Assembly (NCBI GenBank): GCA_020696885.1
Contig: JAJFMS010000064.1
Location: 1 to 12,746 of the forward strand
Source: Armatimonadota bacterium
Lineage (GTDB): Bacteria > Armatimonadota > SYMT01
Direction of reading: 5' to 3'
Length of the DNA: 12,746 nt
A model generated the notes under the pieces. That model was not told the origin of the DNA. It saw nothing but the letters and a program-made list of their open reading frames with translations, and made no database searches. Shown here in pieces: positions 1-5,796 of this stretch (its first letter is position 1; each line of letters starts with the position of its first letter). The position numbers and the translations under genes were made by a program.

Positions 1-80
1 GGACCGTGCGCGAATGGCTCGCACGCCAATTTCGCTCGCTTAACCTCCTACCTGATTTGCGGTTATGAAGTACACTCAGG

Positions 81-204
81 GAGTAGTGGAGTAGTGGAGT
101 AGTGGAGTAGTGGAGTAGTGGAGTAGTGGGCAGCCGGTGCGGCCGTACGGCCGCTTCCCTCTCCCATCACTCCACTACTCCATTACTCCAACACTCCATT
201 ACTC
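81..204. repeat. Inverted pair of 8-bp tandem arrays around a 16-bp palindrome
   Basis: Six perfect head-to-tail copies of GAGTAGTG lie at 81-128. Five degenerate 8-bp units in the opposite orientation (CATCACTC, CACTACTC, CATTACTC, CAACACTC, CATTACTC) lie at 165-204. Between them is the perfect palindrome GCGGCCGTACGGCCGC at 139-154. The right array stops 1 bp before the stop codon of the minus-strand DUF1080 gene, so the transcript of that gene would run straight into a long snap-back structure. This could end transcription or protect the 3' end, but there is no T-tract, so that role is inferred. The repeat itself is read directly from the sequence. Confidence 0.9.
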
Positions 205-205
205 C

Positions 206-1051
206 CTACTTCTTCTTGTCCAGCGGCGTGAGCTCGATCTTCCGGAAGTACAGCTCCGCGCCTTCCGACTGGAAGATGATCTTGCCGCGGGTGAGTGTGG
301 ACTTGGTGCCCTTGTTCACGACCTGGCCGTTCACGATGTTGGTGATCGTGTCCCCGTCGCAGATCACTTCCACGCGCGTCCAGCCGTGGCCGGGGGTCTC
401 CACGTCTTGCTTGCCGCGGAAGTCGAGCACGTCCGCCCAATCGGGGTCGCGTCCCCACCAGTTGATCCGGCCGCCCTGCAGCTCCGTGAGCTTGCCCTTG
501 GGGTCATAGATCGTTTCGCCGTCCCGGTCCTTGCTCACGGTGGCGGTCAGCTTGGGTACGGTCTGCGTGCCGTCTTTGTTGTAGCCGGCCACCATGATGA
601 AGTCGCCGGTGCCGCCCTGGATGATCTGGCATTCCTGGGAGAGCATCCAGGGGCCGTTGAAGTCCTTGCCGGTGTTGCCGTCCGGACCCTGGCAGTGAAG
701 GAGGATCCCGCTGTCCCGGGTGCGGCCCTTCCGGCCGCCCCAGGTAGCCGTGCCCCAGCTATACTCCGCCACCAGGTGGTAGTTGGAATATTCCTGCCGG
801 GTGATGAACGCGCCGTAGTGCCGGCCGGAGACGCGGATCGCCGGCGCGCCGTCCACGGTGTCCACCGTGAACACCTTGTGCGGGTCTTCGTACTTGTAGT
901 CCACCAGCCAGGAGTAGAAGTTGGTGAGGTCCTTCCCGTTGAAGAGCTGCAGCGTCTTCGAGCGGGCGGCGGCGGGAGCCACGGAGGCGAGGGCGGCCGC
1001 CGCAGAGACGGCGGCGCCAAAGGCCGCGCAGCGGCGTGCGAAGCGAGTCAT
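206..1051 (-). CDS. Secreted DUF1080 (3-keto-disaccharide hydrolase-type) protein
   Basis: A 281-aa protein with an N-terminal signal peptide (residues 1 to about 29: basic MTRFARR, then an Ala/Val-rich core ending APAAA) and one DUF1080 domain. The domain starts with the family-typical QLFNGKDLTNFYSW (about 34-47) and ends in the beta-strand segment GKIIFQSEGAELYFRKIEL. DUF1080 is a concanavalin-like jelly roll; family members include 3-keto-disaccharide hydrolases and many uncharacterised exported sugar-active proteins in Planctomycetota, Verrucomicrobiota and Armatimonadota. The open frame reaches back to 1129, but ATG at 1051 is preferred: AAGGA sits 8 nt upstream and the signal peptide begins there. 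Substrate cannot be read from the sequence. It is divergent from the small gene at 1738, and a long snap-back repeat follows its stop. Confidence 0.9.
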   Translation of the reverse strand: MTRFARRCAAFGAAVSAAAALASVAPAAARSKTLQLFNGKDLTNFYSWLVDYKYEDPHKVFTVDTVDGAPAIRVSGRHYGAFITRQEYSNYHLVAEYSWGTATWGGRKGRTRDSGILLHCQGPDGNTGKDFNGPWMLSQECQIIQGGTGDFIMVAGYNKDGTQTVPKLTATVSKDRDGETIYDPKGKLTELQGGRINWWGRDPDWADVLDFRGKQDVETPGHGWTRVEVICDGDTITNIVNGQVVNKGTKSTLTRGKIIFQSEGAELYFRKIELTPLDKKK

Positions 1052-1282
1052 CGAGAAGGTCCTTTCACGTTCCTGGCTCCGGAACCGGGAGGCGGCGGTC
1101 CCGGGGAGCTGCGTCAAGTCTGCAACCACAGTTGCACGCTGGGGGGCGCCGCCACCTTCCGCAGAGTGGCCGGGAGCACCGCCTCCCGCGGTACGGTGTT
1201 CTATAGCTCCGTGGGAGGTGGATCGAAGACGTCTCGCGCCATGGGTTGTGTACGCTGTTGGCGGCGCTCCGGGAGAGGTTTT

Positions 1283-1580
1283 GACAGGATGACAGGACTG
1301 ATTCGGATGGGGAGAAGGCGGGGCTGGCAGTATGAACGCGGGGCTACCGAGCGGTCGTCCCTACGGGACTGCGGGACGTTGGGGAACGGTGAGTCCCAGC
1401 GTTGAACCGCTGGGCTAGGAAGCGGTCGTCCCAACGGGACTGTGGGAAGGAGTCCGACGAGCAGGCGCATTACTCTAACCGGCGCTGGCGCGGTGGTGCG
1501 CCCAAATCCTCCGGTGTGTGCGTCCTCGCTTCGAACACGCGCGAGTTTTTCCCGATCCTGATTGATCCCGTCATCCTGCC
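1283..1580. repeat. Imperfect 34-bp inverted repeats bracketing a repeat cluster
   Basis: The segment 1283-1316 (starting GACAGGATGACAGGA) pairs with the reverse complement of 1547-1580 (starting GGCAGGATGACGGGA) at 25 of 34 positions by hand alignment. The 230 bp between the arms contain the REP-like pair at 1331-1447. AGGAT-rich sequences of this type recur in intergenic DNA of several environmental phyla, from memory. No transposase lies inside, so this may be a non-autonomous element or two unrelated dispersed repeats. Confidence 0.5.
1331..1447. repeat. REP-like repeat, two copies
   Basis: Two copies of a roughly 46-bp unit lie in direct orientation, at about 1331-1376 and 1402-1447. 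Their 26-bp cores (1351-1376 and 1422-1447, beginning GCGGTCGTCCC) differ at two positions. Each core holds a small self-complementary motif GTCCC-n3-GGGAC or close to it. The second copy is preceded by a perfect 7-bp hairpin CCCAGCG/CGCTGGG at 1395-1414. The pattern resembles REP-type intergenic repeats seen in many copies in some environmental bacterial genomes; copy number elsewhere in this genome cannot be judged here. Confidence 0.75.
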
Positions 1581-1737
1581 TGCCCTTGGCCGCCTTCGCC
1601 GGGGTCAAACGGCTCCCCGGCACTGCCCCGGTAGAGTGTGGGAGGAAGCGGCAGGTCACCCGGGCTAAGGAAGAGTGCAGGGCCTCGCCAGAATACCGAT
1701 TGTCTGGCGATTCTACCTGCCGGGACCGGAGGACGTG

Positions 1738-1953
1738 ATGCAGCAACAGAAGTTCGGGGAGCTGGCCCAACAGCTCGGGTTCCTGACGGACACGCAGCTC
1801 GAGCGGGTACTGGCGCTCCAGGCGGAAGAAGACGGCGCCTCCATGCCTCGACGGCCGCTGGGGATCATCTGCATGCAGGAGGGCTTCCTCTCCTTCGAGC
1901 AGGTGGTGCGAGTCCTGGAGCGGCAGGAGTCGGTGCGGCTGGACGCGAGCTGA
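1738..1953 (+). CDS. Small protein of two GspE/MshE N-domain-like motifs
   Basis: A 71-aa protein built from two related 23-residue motifs, residues 6-28 and 41-63. They match at 10 of 23 positions and share G-x4-Q-x-GFL-x3-Q-x2-RVL-x2-Q. The pattern (LGE-x-L...G-[FL]-[IL]-[ST]-x2-[QE]-[LV]...A-x2-Q) is that of the MshEN/T2SSE N-terminal domain, which in MshE-type ATPases binds c-di-GMP or contacts partner proteins. Here the motifs stand alone with no ATPase. GGAGGA (1728-1733) sits 4 nt before ATG 1738; GTG 1735 directly before it is an alternative start. No signal peptide or membrane span. Calling it a c-di-GMP or secretion-linked adaptor would be inference only. Confidence 0.75.
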   Translation: MQQQKFGELAQQLGFLTDTQLERVLALQAEEDGASMPRRPLGIICMQEGFLSFEQVVRVLERQESVRLDAS

Positions 1954-1962
1954 GCCGACGGG

Positions 1963-2058
1963 CTACCGGCGCCCGAGCTCCCGCACGATCCCCACGGCGA
2001 ACACGGCGACGATGCCGAACACTCCGGCGAGCAGAATGGCGCTGACCAGGGTTTCCAT
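1963..2058 (-). CDS. Putative 31-aa single-span membrane microprotein
   Basis: The ORF reads METLVSAILLAGVFGIVAVF followed by AVGIVRELGRR and a TAG stop. It has a short acidic N-terminus, about 20 hydrophobic residues (4-24) and a basic C-terminal end RELGRR, the layout of a single transmembrane helix. GAGGA lies 5 nt before the ATG. It converges on the 71-aa gene, whose stop is 9 bp away. I recognise no family; the shape resembles small regulatory or stabilising subunits of membrane complexes. A run of codons this hydrophobic with a proper start site is unlikely to be accidental, but with 31 codons chance cannot be excluded. Confidence 0.55.
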   Translation of the reverse strand: METLVSAILLAGVFGIVAVFAVGIVRELGRR

Positions 2059-2501
2059 CAGGTTCCTCGCTGTAGATCAGAGGTCGGAATGCGGGGGTCC
2101 TTCAAACGATTGACAGTTGGATTGTAAGGGCCTGCTTGCTGCCGGCCAGTGAAGTGCTTCACACCTCCGCGGTGGAGTAGGCCACCCGGGCGCCGCAGCA
2201 CGCTTCCCCAGGGCCGTACTGGTTGCTTGAGCCTCTTCCCAGCGACCCCCTCCCCAGCGAGGGCTGGGAACTCACCCGCCCATCCAAACGATCAATTCAT
2301 ACAATTAGACGGATTATTCGAGTAGCTCTCCGGGGATAAGGAGAGCGAGGGGCCGGGCCGCTGTTCGAGAACAGTCGGACGAGAGACCGGCACGAGGGGG
2401 AAGGCGGTGGAAGCACGGGGGGCTGGCGTTTAGGGGCTTGAACCCGCTACCCACCGCAACCAACAGCAGATTGTTAGCACGGAAGATAGCGCAAGAAGGC
2501 T

Positions 2502-2553
2502 AACCCGCGGCGGGTTGGGGTGCGGTCACAGGTTCGCCAAAACCTGTGACCGC
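2502..2553 (+). promoter_or_regulatory. Two adjacent perfect hairpins
   Basis: AACCCGC-G-GCGGGTT spans 2502-2516. Five bases later a perfect 13-bp stem starts: GCGGTCACAGGTT (2522-2534), loop CGCCAA, AACCTGTGACCGC (2541-2553). No T-tract follows, so it is not a standard intrinsic terminator. It lies about 175 bp before the start of the exported protein gene and could be an operator, a structured leader RNA, or the end of a small RNA. The structure is certain; the role is unknown. Confidence 0.6.
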
Positions 2554-2681
2554 TCGAGAACGAATGCGACCTCGTCTCATCCCCATACTTCGCCACGCCT
2601 GGATTCTTGTCCTTTTTCCGGTGGGCTCATGGGCTCGGGGAATTGTTCCCGGGACCGCAGTGTGCCCGCTTCATTGAACGC

Positions 2682-2705
2682 CCGGCTCGCTTACCGGCGA
2701 GCCGG
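2682..2705 (+). promoter_or_regulatory. Hairpin just before the ribosome binding site
   Basis: A perfect 9-bp stem CCGGCTCGC/GCGAGCCGG with loop TTACCG ends 8 nt before the AAAGGGA ribosome binding site and 23 nt before ATG 2729. In the mRNA it would be a stable 5' leader stem close to the translation start, which could stabilise the message or modulate initiation. The function is inferred. Confidence 0.55.
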
Positions 2706-2728
2706 CATCAAACGAAAGGGAATGCAAG

Positions 2729-3421
2729 ATGGCTCGTGGCATCCGACTATTCATCGCTCGCGCCGCCATGGTGAGCGCATGCATCGGCTTTGCATTTGCT
2801 CCCCACGCCGCCCATGCCGCGGTGACGTTCCACGTAGGTCCGGGGGCCGTTCAACCGGACGAAAACGTGCTCTACAACCGCTCCGAGTTGCAGCACAACG
2901 GCTTCCACGTGCAGGGCCACACCAATCAGACGGACACGCTGGTGGGAATCGATGGCAACGTGCGGCTCTTCGCGAATGGAGGCCAGTCTCGCATCGACAC
3001 CGAGACCGCGAATGATGACCTCCGCCAGCTTCGGTTCTACTTCGAGAACCCCCAGGTCACCTTCAAGGAGATCGAGTTCAACCTCAACGCAGCGGCGGAC
3101 GGCGCGGTAACGCTCATCGCCAGGGGCGGGTTCGGCACTCGTACCCAGGAGTTTGCCGTGGACAAGAGCGGTCAGAACTTCTTCAGCCTGGACGCGTCCG
3201 GAGCCGACTACTTCACCTCCGTTGAGTTCGTCACCAACGTGCGGGTGCAGGACCTGAAACAGCTCCGCATCGGCGGCCTGGGCGAGCTGGAGGACGACAA
3301 CCCGGTGGGTAGCACCGGCGACCTGGCCCCGGAGGGCGGCTCCGGGATGATGCTCGCGGGCGGCATGCTGCCGATGGGCCTGATGCTGCTCCGGCGCGGG
3401 CGTTTCCGCCTCCTACGGTAA
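2729..3421 (+). CDS. Exported protein with PEP-CTERM-like sorting tail
   Basis: A 230-aa protein. Residues 1-30 form a signal peptide: basic MARGIR and IAR, hydrophobic core, probable cleavage after PHAAHA. The middle (about 32-190) is rich in beta-strand-like segments with Asn, Thr and Gly and resembles other exported beta-sandwich proteins; I name no function. The C-terminus has the three-part sorting layout: P201-E-G-G-S, a hydrophobic stretch (207-221), then basic RRGRFRLLR. Canonical PEP-CTERM has VPEP; this PEG variant would be handled by an exosortase-like enzyme, none of which is in the window. AAAGGGA at 2714-2720 supports ATG 2729; an ATG at 2722 is out of frame. It is transcribed alone, with an intrinsic terminator behind it. 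Confidence 0.8.
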   Translation: MARGIRLFIARAAMVSACIGFAFAPHAAHAAVTFHVGPGAVQPDENVLYNRSELQHNGFHVQGHTNQTDTLVGIDGNVRLFANGGQSRIDTETANDDLRQLRFYFENPQVTFKEIEFNLNAAADGAVTLIARGGFGTRTQEFAVDKSGQNFFSLDASGADYFTSVEFVTNVRVQDLKQLRIGGLGELEDDNPVGSTGDLAPEGGSGMMLAGGMLPMGLMLLRRGRFRLLR

Positions 3422-3448
3422 CGCGTCCTGCTGGCTGAACCCTCCCAG

Positions 3449-3484
3449 AACGGGCGCGCTCCTCGCCGGAAGCGCGCCCGTTTT
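3449..3484 (+). terminator. Rho-independent terminator
   Basis: A perfect 12-bp stem AACGGGCGCGCT (3449-3460) / AGCGCGCCCGTT (3471-3482) with a 10-nt loop is followed by a short T-run (TTTT at 3481-3484, the first two within the stem). It lies 27 bp after the stop of the exported-protein gene and isolates it from the propeller gene downstream. Confidence 0.85.
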
Positions 3485-3560
3485 CACGTCAGGAGCATCG
3501 GCCCGGTGACGCGGTCCATCGTCCGGAGGGCAATCAGGGCTCGGCAGCGTAACTACGAGC

Positions 3561-5216
3561 GTGATCGGGCTTGCGGCGGGACCGGACCTGAACTGGCGGC
3601 TGAGCGAGGGAAAGGCGCCGGTGACCTGGAGCGGCGCGCTCAACCGGAACATCCGCTGGCGCTCCCCGATGCCGAACGGCGGCCAGGGCGGCATCACCAC
3701 CTGGGGCGACCGGCTGTTCGTGAGCACCTTCGAGGAGTACCAGGACGGCGCTCCCAAGTTCAACGCCAACGTGCTGGGTCATTGCCTGGACGCGAAGACC
3801 GGGAAGCGGCTGTGGTCGGTGAAGCTGAACGGCAAGTTCCCCAGCCCGATGATGTACGCCTACAGCGACTCCACGTCGTGGACCCCGGTGACGGACGGCA
3901 AGCACGTCTGGTTCTTCAACGCCAGCGGCGTGATGGGCTGCTGGGACTTCAACGGGCGAGAGGTCTGGAAGCGGGAGTTCCTGGCCCCGGGCGAGCCGTT
4001 CAACAAGCAGCACGAGCCGATTTTGCTGGGGGACACCCTCGTCAGCCTGGAGCCGTTGGACCCCGAGAAGGACGCCGGCCGCTACGATCCCGCCAGGAAG
4101 GCCTGGCATTACCTCCGCGGTATCGACAAGAAGACGGGCCGTACGCTCTGGATCGCCGAGGACGCCACCACTTATTACTGTACCTCCGTGGCAGGGAAGC
4201 TGCCCGACGGCACCTGGGCGATCTTCCACGGTCGCGGCGGCCCGCACGACGTGCCGGAGCGGCCGATCGGGGTGTCGCTCACGAGCCTGGCGCCGGGTAA
4301 GGAAGGCAAGACGATCTGGCGCTACACGCCGGAAGACCTCCCCGGCGGCCCGGTGGACGGCACGACCTTCCAGGCGCTGTACACGATGACCTGGGACGCG
4401 AAGCACGCCTACTGGTTCCGGCACGCCCCCGAGGAGAGCCACCTGGTGCTGGACTCCACCAACGGCAAGCTGCTGCGGACGCAGTCGCTGGTGCGCAACG
4501 TGGACTTCCGCCAGTGGGACCCGGCCGCGAAGCGCCACGTACTCCACCACAACGTGAGCATCCGGGACATGAAGGAGCTGTCGTCCCGGGTGCGGCTGAA
4601 GGCGGGAGAGGTGCTGCACGTCTTCCCGAACTGGCACTCCAACATCGCCGCCTACGGGTACCACTACTTCCTCACGTCCACGGGTCACCGGCGCAACTCC
4701 CACGCACCGCCCGGACAGAGCGGCCCGTCCCACTGCCTCGGCCGCGTGAACATCGAGACCGGCAAGGTAGAGTACCTCGAGGTGCCGGTGGGCGTGGAGC
4801 GCCATCCCGGACAGCCGGAGCGGTTGATCTACGGCGAAGCGCTCCGCACGAAGGCCGAAGACTACCGCGGCCGGGACGTGGCGGCGGAAGATCGGTCCCG
4901 GACGGACGGCTGGCAGATCCCCGCGTTCTTCGGCAGCCCGATCGCGGTGGACGGCAAGATCTACCTCGGCACGATGCTCGGGGTCACCTACGTGATCGAC
5001 GGCCGCGCGAAGGTGCTGGACGAGAAGGCGCTACTGGCGGTGAATGACCTGGGACCCCTGGGCGAGACCTGGAGCCTCAACTCCCTGAGCTTCGCCGGTG
5101 GGAACCTGTATCACCGCAGCCTCAAGGAAGTGCTGTGCATCGGCGGTACGGCGCAGAAGTCGGCGCGAGTGGGCACGCAACCCGCGCCACATCCAAGCCG
5201 GAGGGCGAGCCGATGA
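3561..5216 (+). CDS. PQQ-type beta-propeller protein, start uncertain
   Basis: A 551-aa propeller with recurring strand motifs ending in the docking Trp: GKRLW (81-85), GREVW (132-136), GRTLW (193-197), GKTIW (249-253). The first part, NRNIRWRSPMPNGGQGGITTWG, is the usual opening of the mature PQQ-like WD40/quinoprotein-type proteins of Planctomycetota-like genomes, which are normally exported. Here no signal peptide is encoded. The first possible start is GTG 3561 with no clear ribosome binding site, and the frame is closed upstream by TGA at 3507. The last 20 or so residues (QKSARVGTQPAPHPSRRASR) look like a non-family extension. The stop overlaps the ATG of the Uma2 gene (ATGA), suggesting coupled translation. 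Whether it binds PQQ or is only a structural propeller is unknown. Confidence 0.8.
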   Translation: MIGLAAGPDLNWRLSEGKAPVTWSGALNRNIRWRSPMPNGGQGGITTWGDRLFVSTFEEYQDGAPKFNANVLGHCLDAKTGKRLWSVKLNGKFPSPMMYAYSDSTSWTPVTDGKHVWFFNASGVMGCWDFNGREVWKREFLAPGEPFNKQHEPILLGDTLVSLEPLDPEKDAGRYDPARKAWHYLRGIDKKTGRTLWIAEDATTYYCTSVAGKLPDGTWAIFHGRGGPHDVPERPIGVSLTSLAPGKEGKTIWRYTPEDLPGGPVDGTTFQALYTMTWDAKHAYWFRHAPEESHLVLDSTNGKLLRTQSLVRNVDFRQWDPAAKRHVLHHNVSIRDMKELSSRVRLKAGEVLHVFPNWHSNIAAYGYHYFLTSTGHRRNSHAPPGQSGPSHCLGRVNIETGKVEYLEVPVGVERHPGQPERLIYGEALRTKAEDYRGRDVAAEDRSRTDGWQIPAFFGSPIAVDGKIYLGTMLGVTYVIDGRAKVLDEKALLAVNDLGPLGETWSLNSLSFAGGNLYHRSLKEVLCIGGTAQKSARVGTQPAPHPSRRASR

Positions 5217-5773
5217 GCATGGCCGAGCGGGAGCTGCGGCGCTGGACCGTTAACGAGTATCTGCGCATGATCCAGGCTGATGTCTTCGGCCCGGACGAGC
5301 GGCTCGAGCTGATTCAGGGGGAGATCGTCCGAATGAGCCCACAGGGCGCCGCGCATGCGATGGTCTGCGATCTGGTCGAAGAGGCGCTTCGCAGCGCGTT
5401 CGGCGGTGGGTTCGTAGTGCGGGGCCAGAAGCCGGTAGTCGCTGGGAGTGACTCGCTGCCGGAGCCCGACATCTACGTGGTCCGGGGGCGGGTGAGAGAC
5501 CTCGTCCAACACCCCTCATCCCCGGTCCTGGTCGTGGAAGTCTCTGACTCGTCGGTGGCGTTCGACCTGATTACCAAGGCCGCCCTGTACGCTCGCGGTG
5601 GGTTTCCGGAATACTGGGTGGTGGTGATTCCGGAACGTTCGCTAATTGTGCATCGCGGTCCGGACGTGCAGGCGGGCGAGTACCGGAGCGTGGAGCGGTT
5701 CGGCGAGCACGCGGTCCTCACGGCGCTGGAAGCGCCTGACGGCGGCATCCGAGTTGTGGATCTGCTGCCCTGA
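5213..5773 (+). CDS. Uma2 family (DUF820) PD-(D/E)XK nuclease
   Basis: A 186-aa protein, the usual length of Uma2 proteins, which are restriction-endonuclease-fold proteins abundant in Cyanobacteria, Chloroflexota and Armatimonadota and mostly of unknown role. The core residues are present: E37 (LIQGEIVRMSP), the PEPD motif ending in D86, E109 in LVVEVSDSS, and K122 in DLITKAALYARGGFPEYW. The active site therefore looks intact. ATG 5213 overlaps the propeller stop and has GGAGGG at 5200-5205; a start at 5135 in the same frame would only read the tail of the previous gene. Its tight coupling to the propeller gene has no obvious functional logic; Uma2 genes are often scattered and mobile. Confidence 0.9.
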   Translation: MSMAERELRRWTVNEYLRMIQADVFGPDERLELIQGEIVRMSPQGAAHAMVCDLVEEALRSAFGGGFVVRGQKPVVAGSDSLPEPDIYVVRGRVRDLVQHPSSPVLVVEVSDSSVAFDLITKAALYARGGFPEYWVVVIPERSLIVHRGPDVQAGEYRSVERFGEHAVLTALEAPDGGIRVVDLLP

Positions 5774-5796
5774 CCTCGAAGGAGAGTAGTGTCGAG

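Larger units (their letters stand above)
1052..1737. other. Gene-free region with dispersed inverted repeats
   Basis: The frames open here are low-complexity readings of repeat DNA and match no protein I recognise. The part nearest 1051 must hold the promoter of the DUF1080 gene; a 6-bp inverted repeat TGCAAC-CACA-GTTGCA at 1121-1136 could be an operator, but one of that size is expected by chance. The interior holds the repeats listed separately (1283-1316, 1331-1447, 1547-1580). A 7-bp hairpin GCCGGGG/CCCCGGC lies at 1598-1621. Confidence 0.6.
2059..2728. other. Long gene-free leader with several hairpins
   Basis: I see no convincing gene in these 670 bp. It must hold the promoter of the gene at 2729 and that of the 31-aa minus-strand ORF. 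An AT-rich patch at about 2288-2320 stands out against the GC-rich background and is a candidate promoter, without clear -35/-10 boxes. Inverted repeats seen: GTGAAG-TG-CTTCAC (2149-2162), TTCCCAGC/GCTGGGAA (2236-2270), GCTCTCC/GGAGAGC with an 8-nt loop (2325-2346), CTGTTC-GA-GAACAG (2361-2374), and those entered separately. I found no tRNA cloverleaf or riboswitch consensus I could name. Confidence 0.5.

Noticed and set aside
1121..1136. TGCAAC-CACA-GTTGCA as an operator for the DUF1080 gene
   Set aside because: About three such 6+6 inverted repeats are expected by chance in a window this long, and no regulator is encoded nearby.
137..1405. 422-aa plus-strand open frame opposite the DUF1080 gene
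   Set aside because: It is the antisense shadow of the DUF1080 gene, extended into repeat DNA; its composition is driven by the GC-rich third positions of the real gene.
1331..1447. CRISPR array
   Set aside because: There are only two direct repeats with no regular spacer series and no cas genes; they fit REP-like dispersed repeats better.
1201..1770. 189-aa minus-strand open frame
   Set aside because: It reads through the REP-like repeats and the 34-bp inverted repeats and resembles no protein family.
2110..2140. TTGACA at 2110 as a -35 box
   Set aside because: No acceptable -10 hexamer lies 16-18 nt downstream.
2361..2374. CTGTTC-GA-GAACAG as a LexA box
   Set aside because: The 2-nt spacing does not fit the GAAC/GTTC LexA boxes I know, and no SOS gene follows.
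2440..2560. tRNA-like segment near TTGAACCC and GGTTCGCC
   Set aside because: No acceptor, D- or anticodon stem could be assembled around these bases.
3534..4805. 423-aa minus-strand open frame
   Set aside because: Antisense shadow of the propeller gene, His/Arg/Val-rich as expected for a GC-rich shadow frame.
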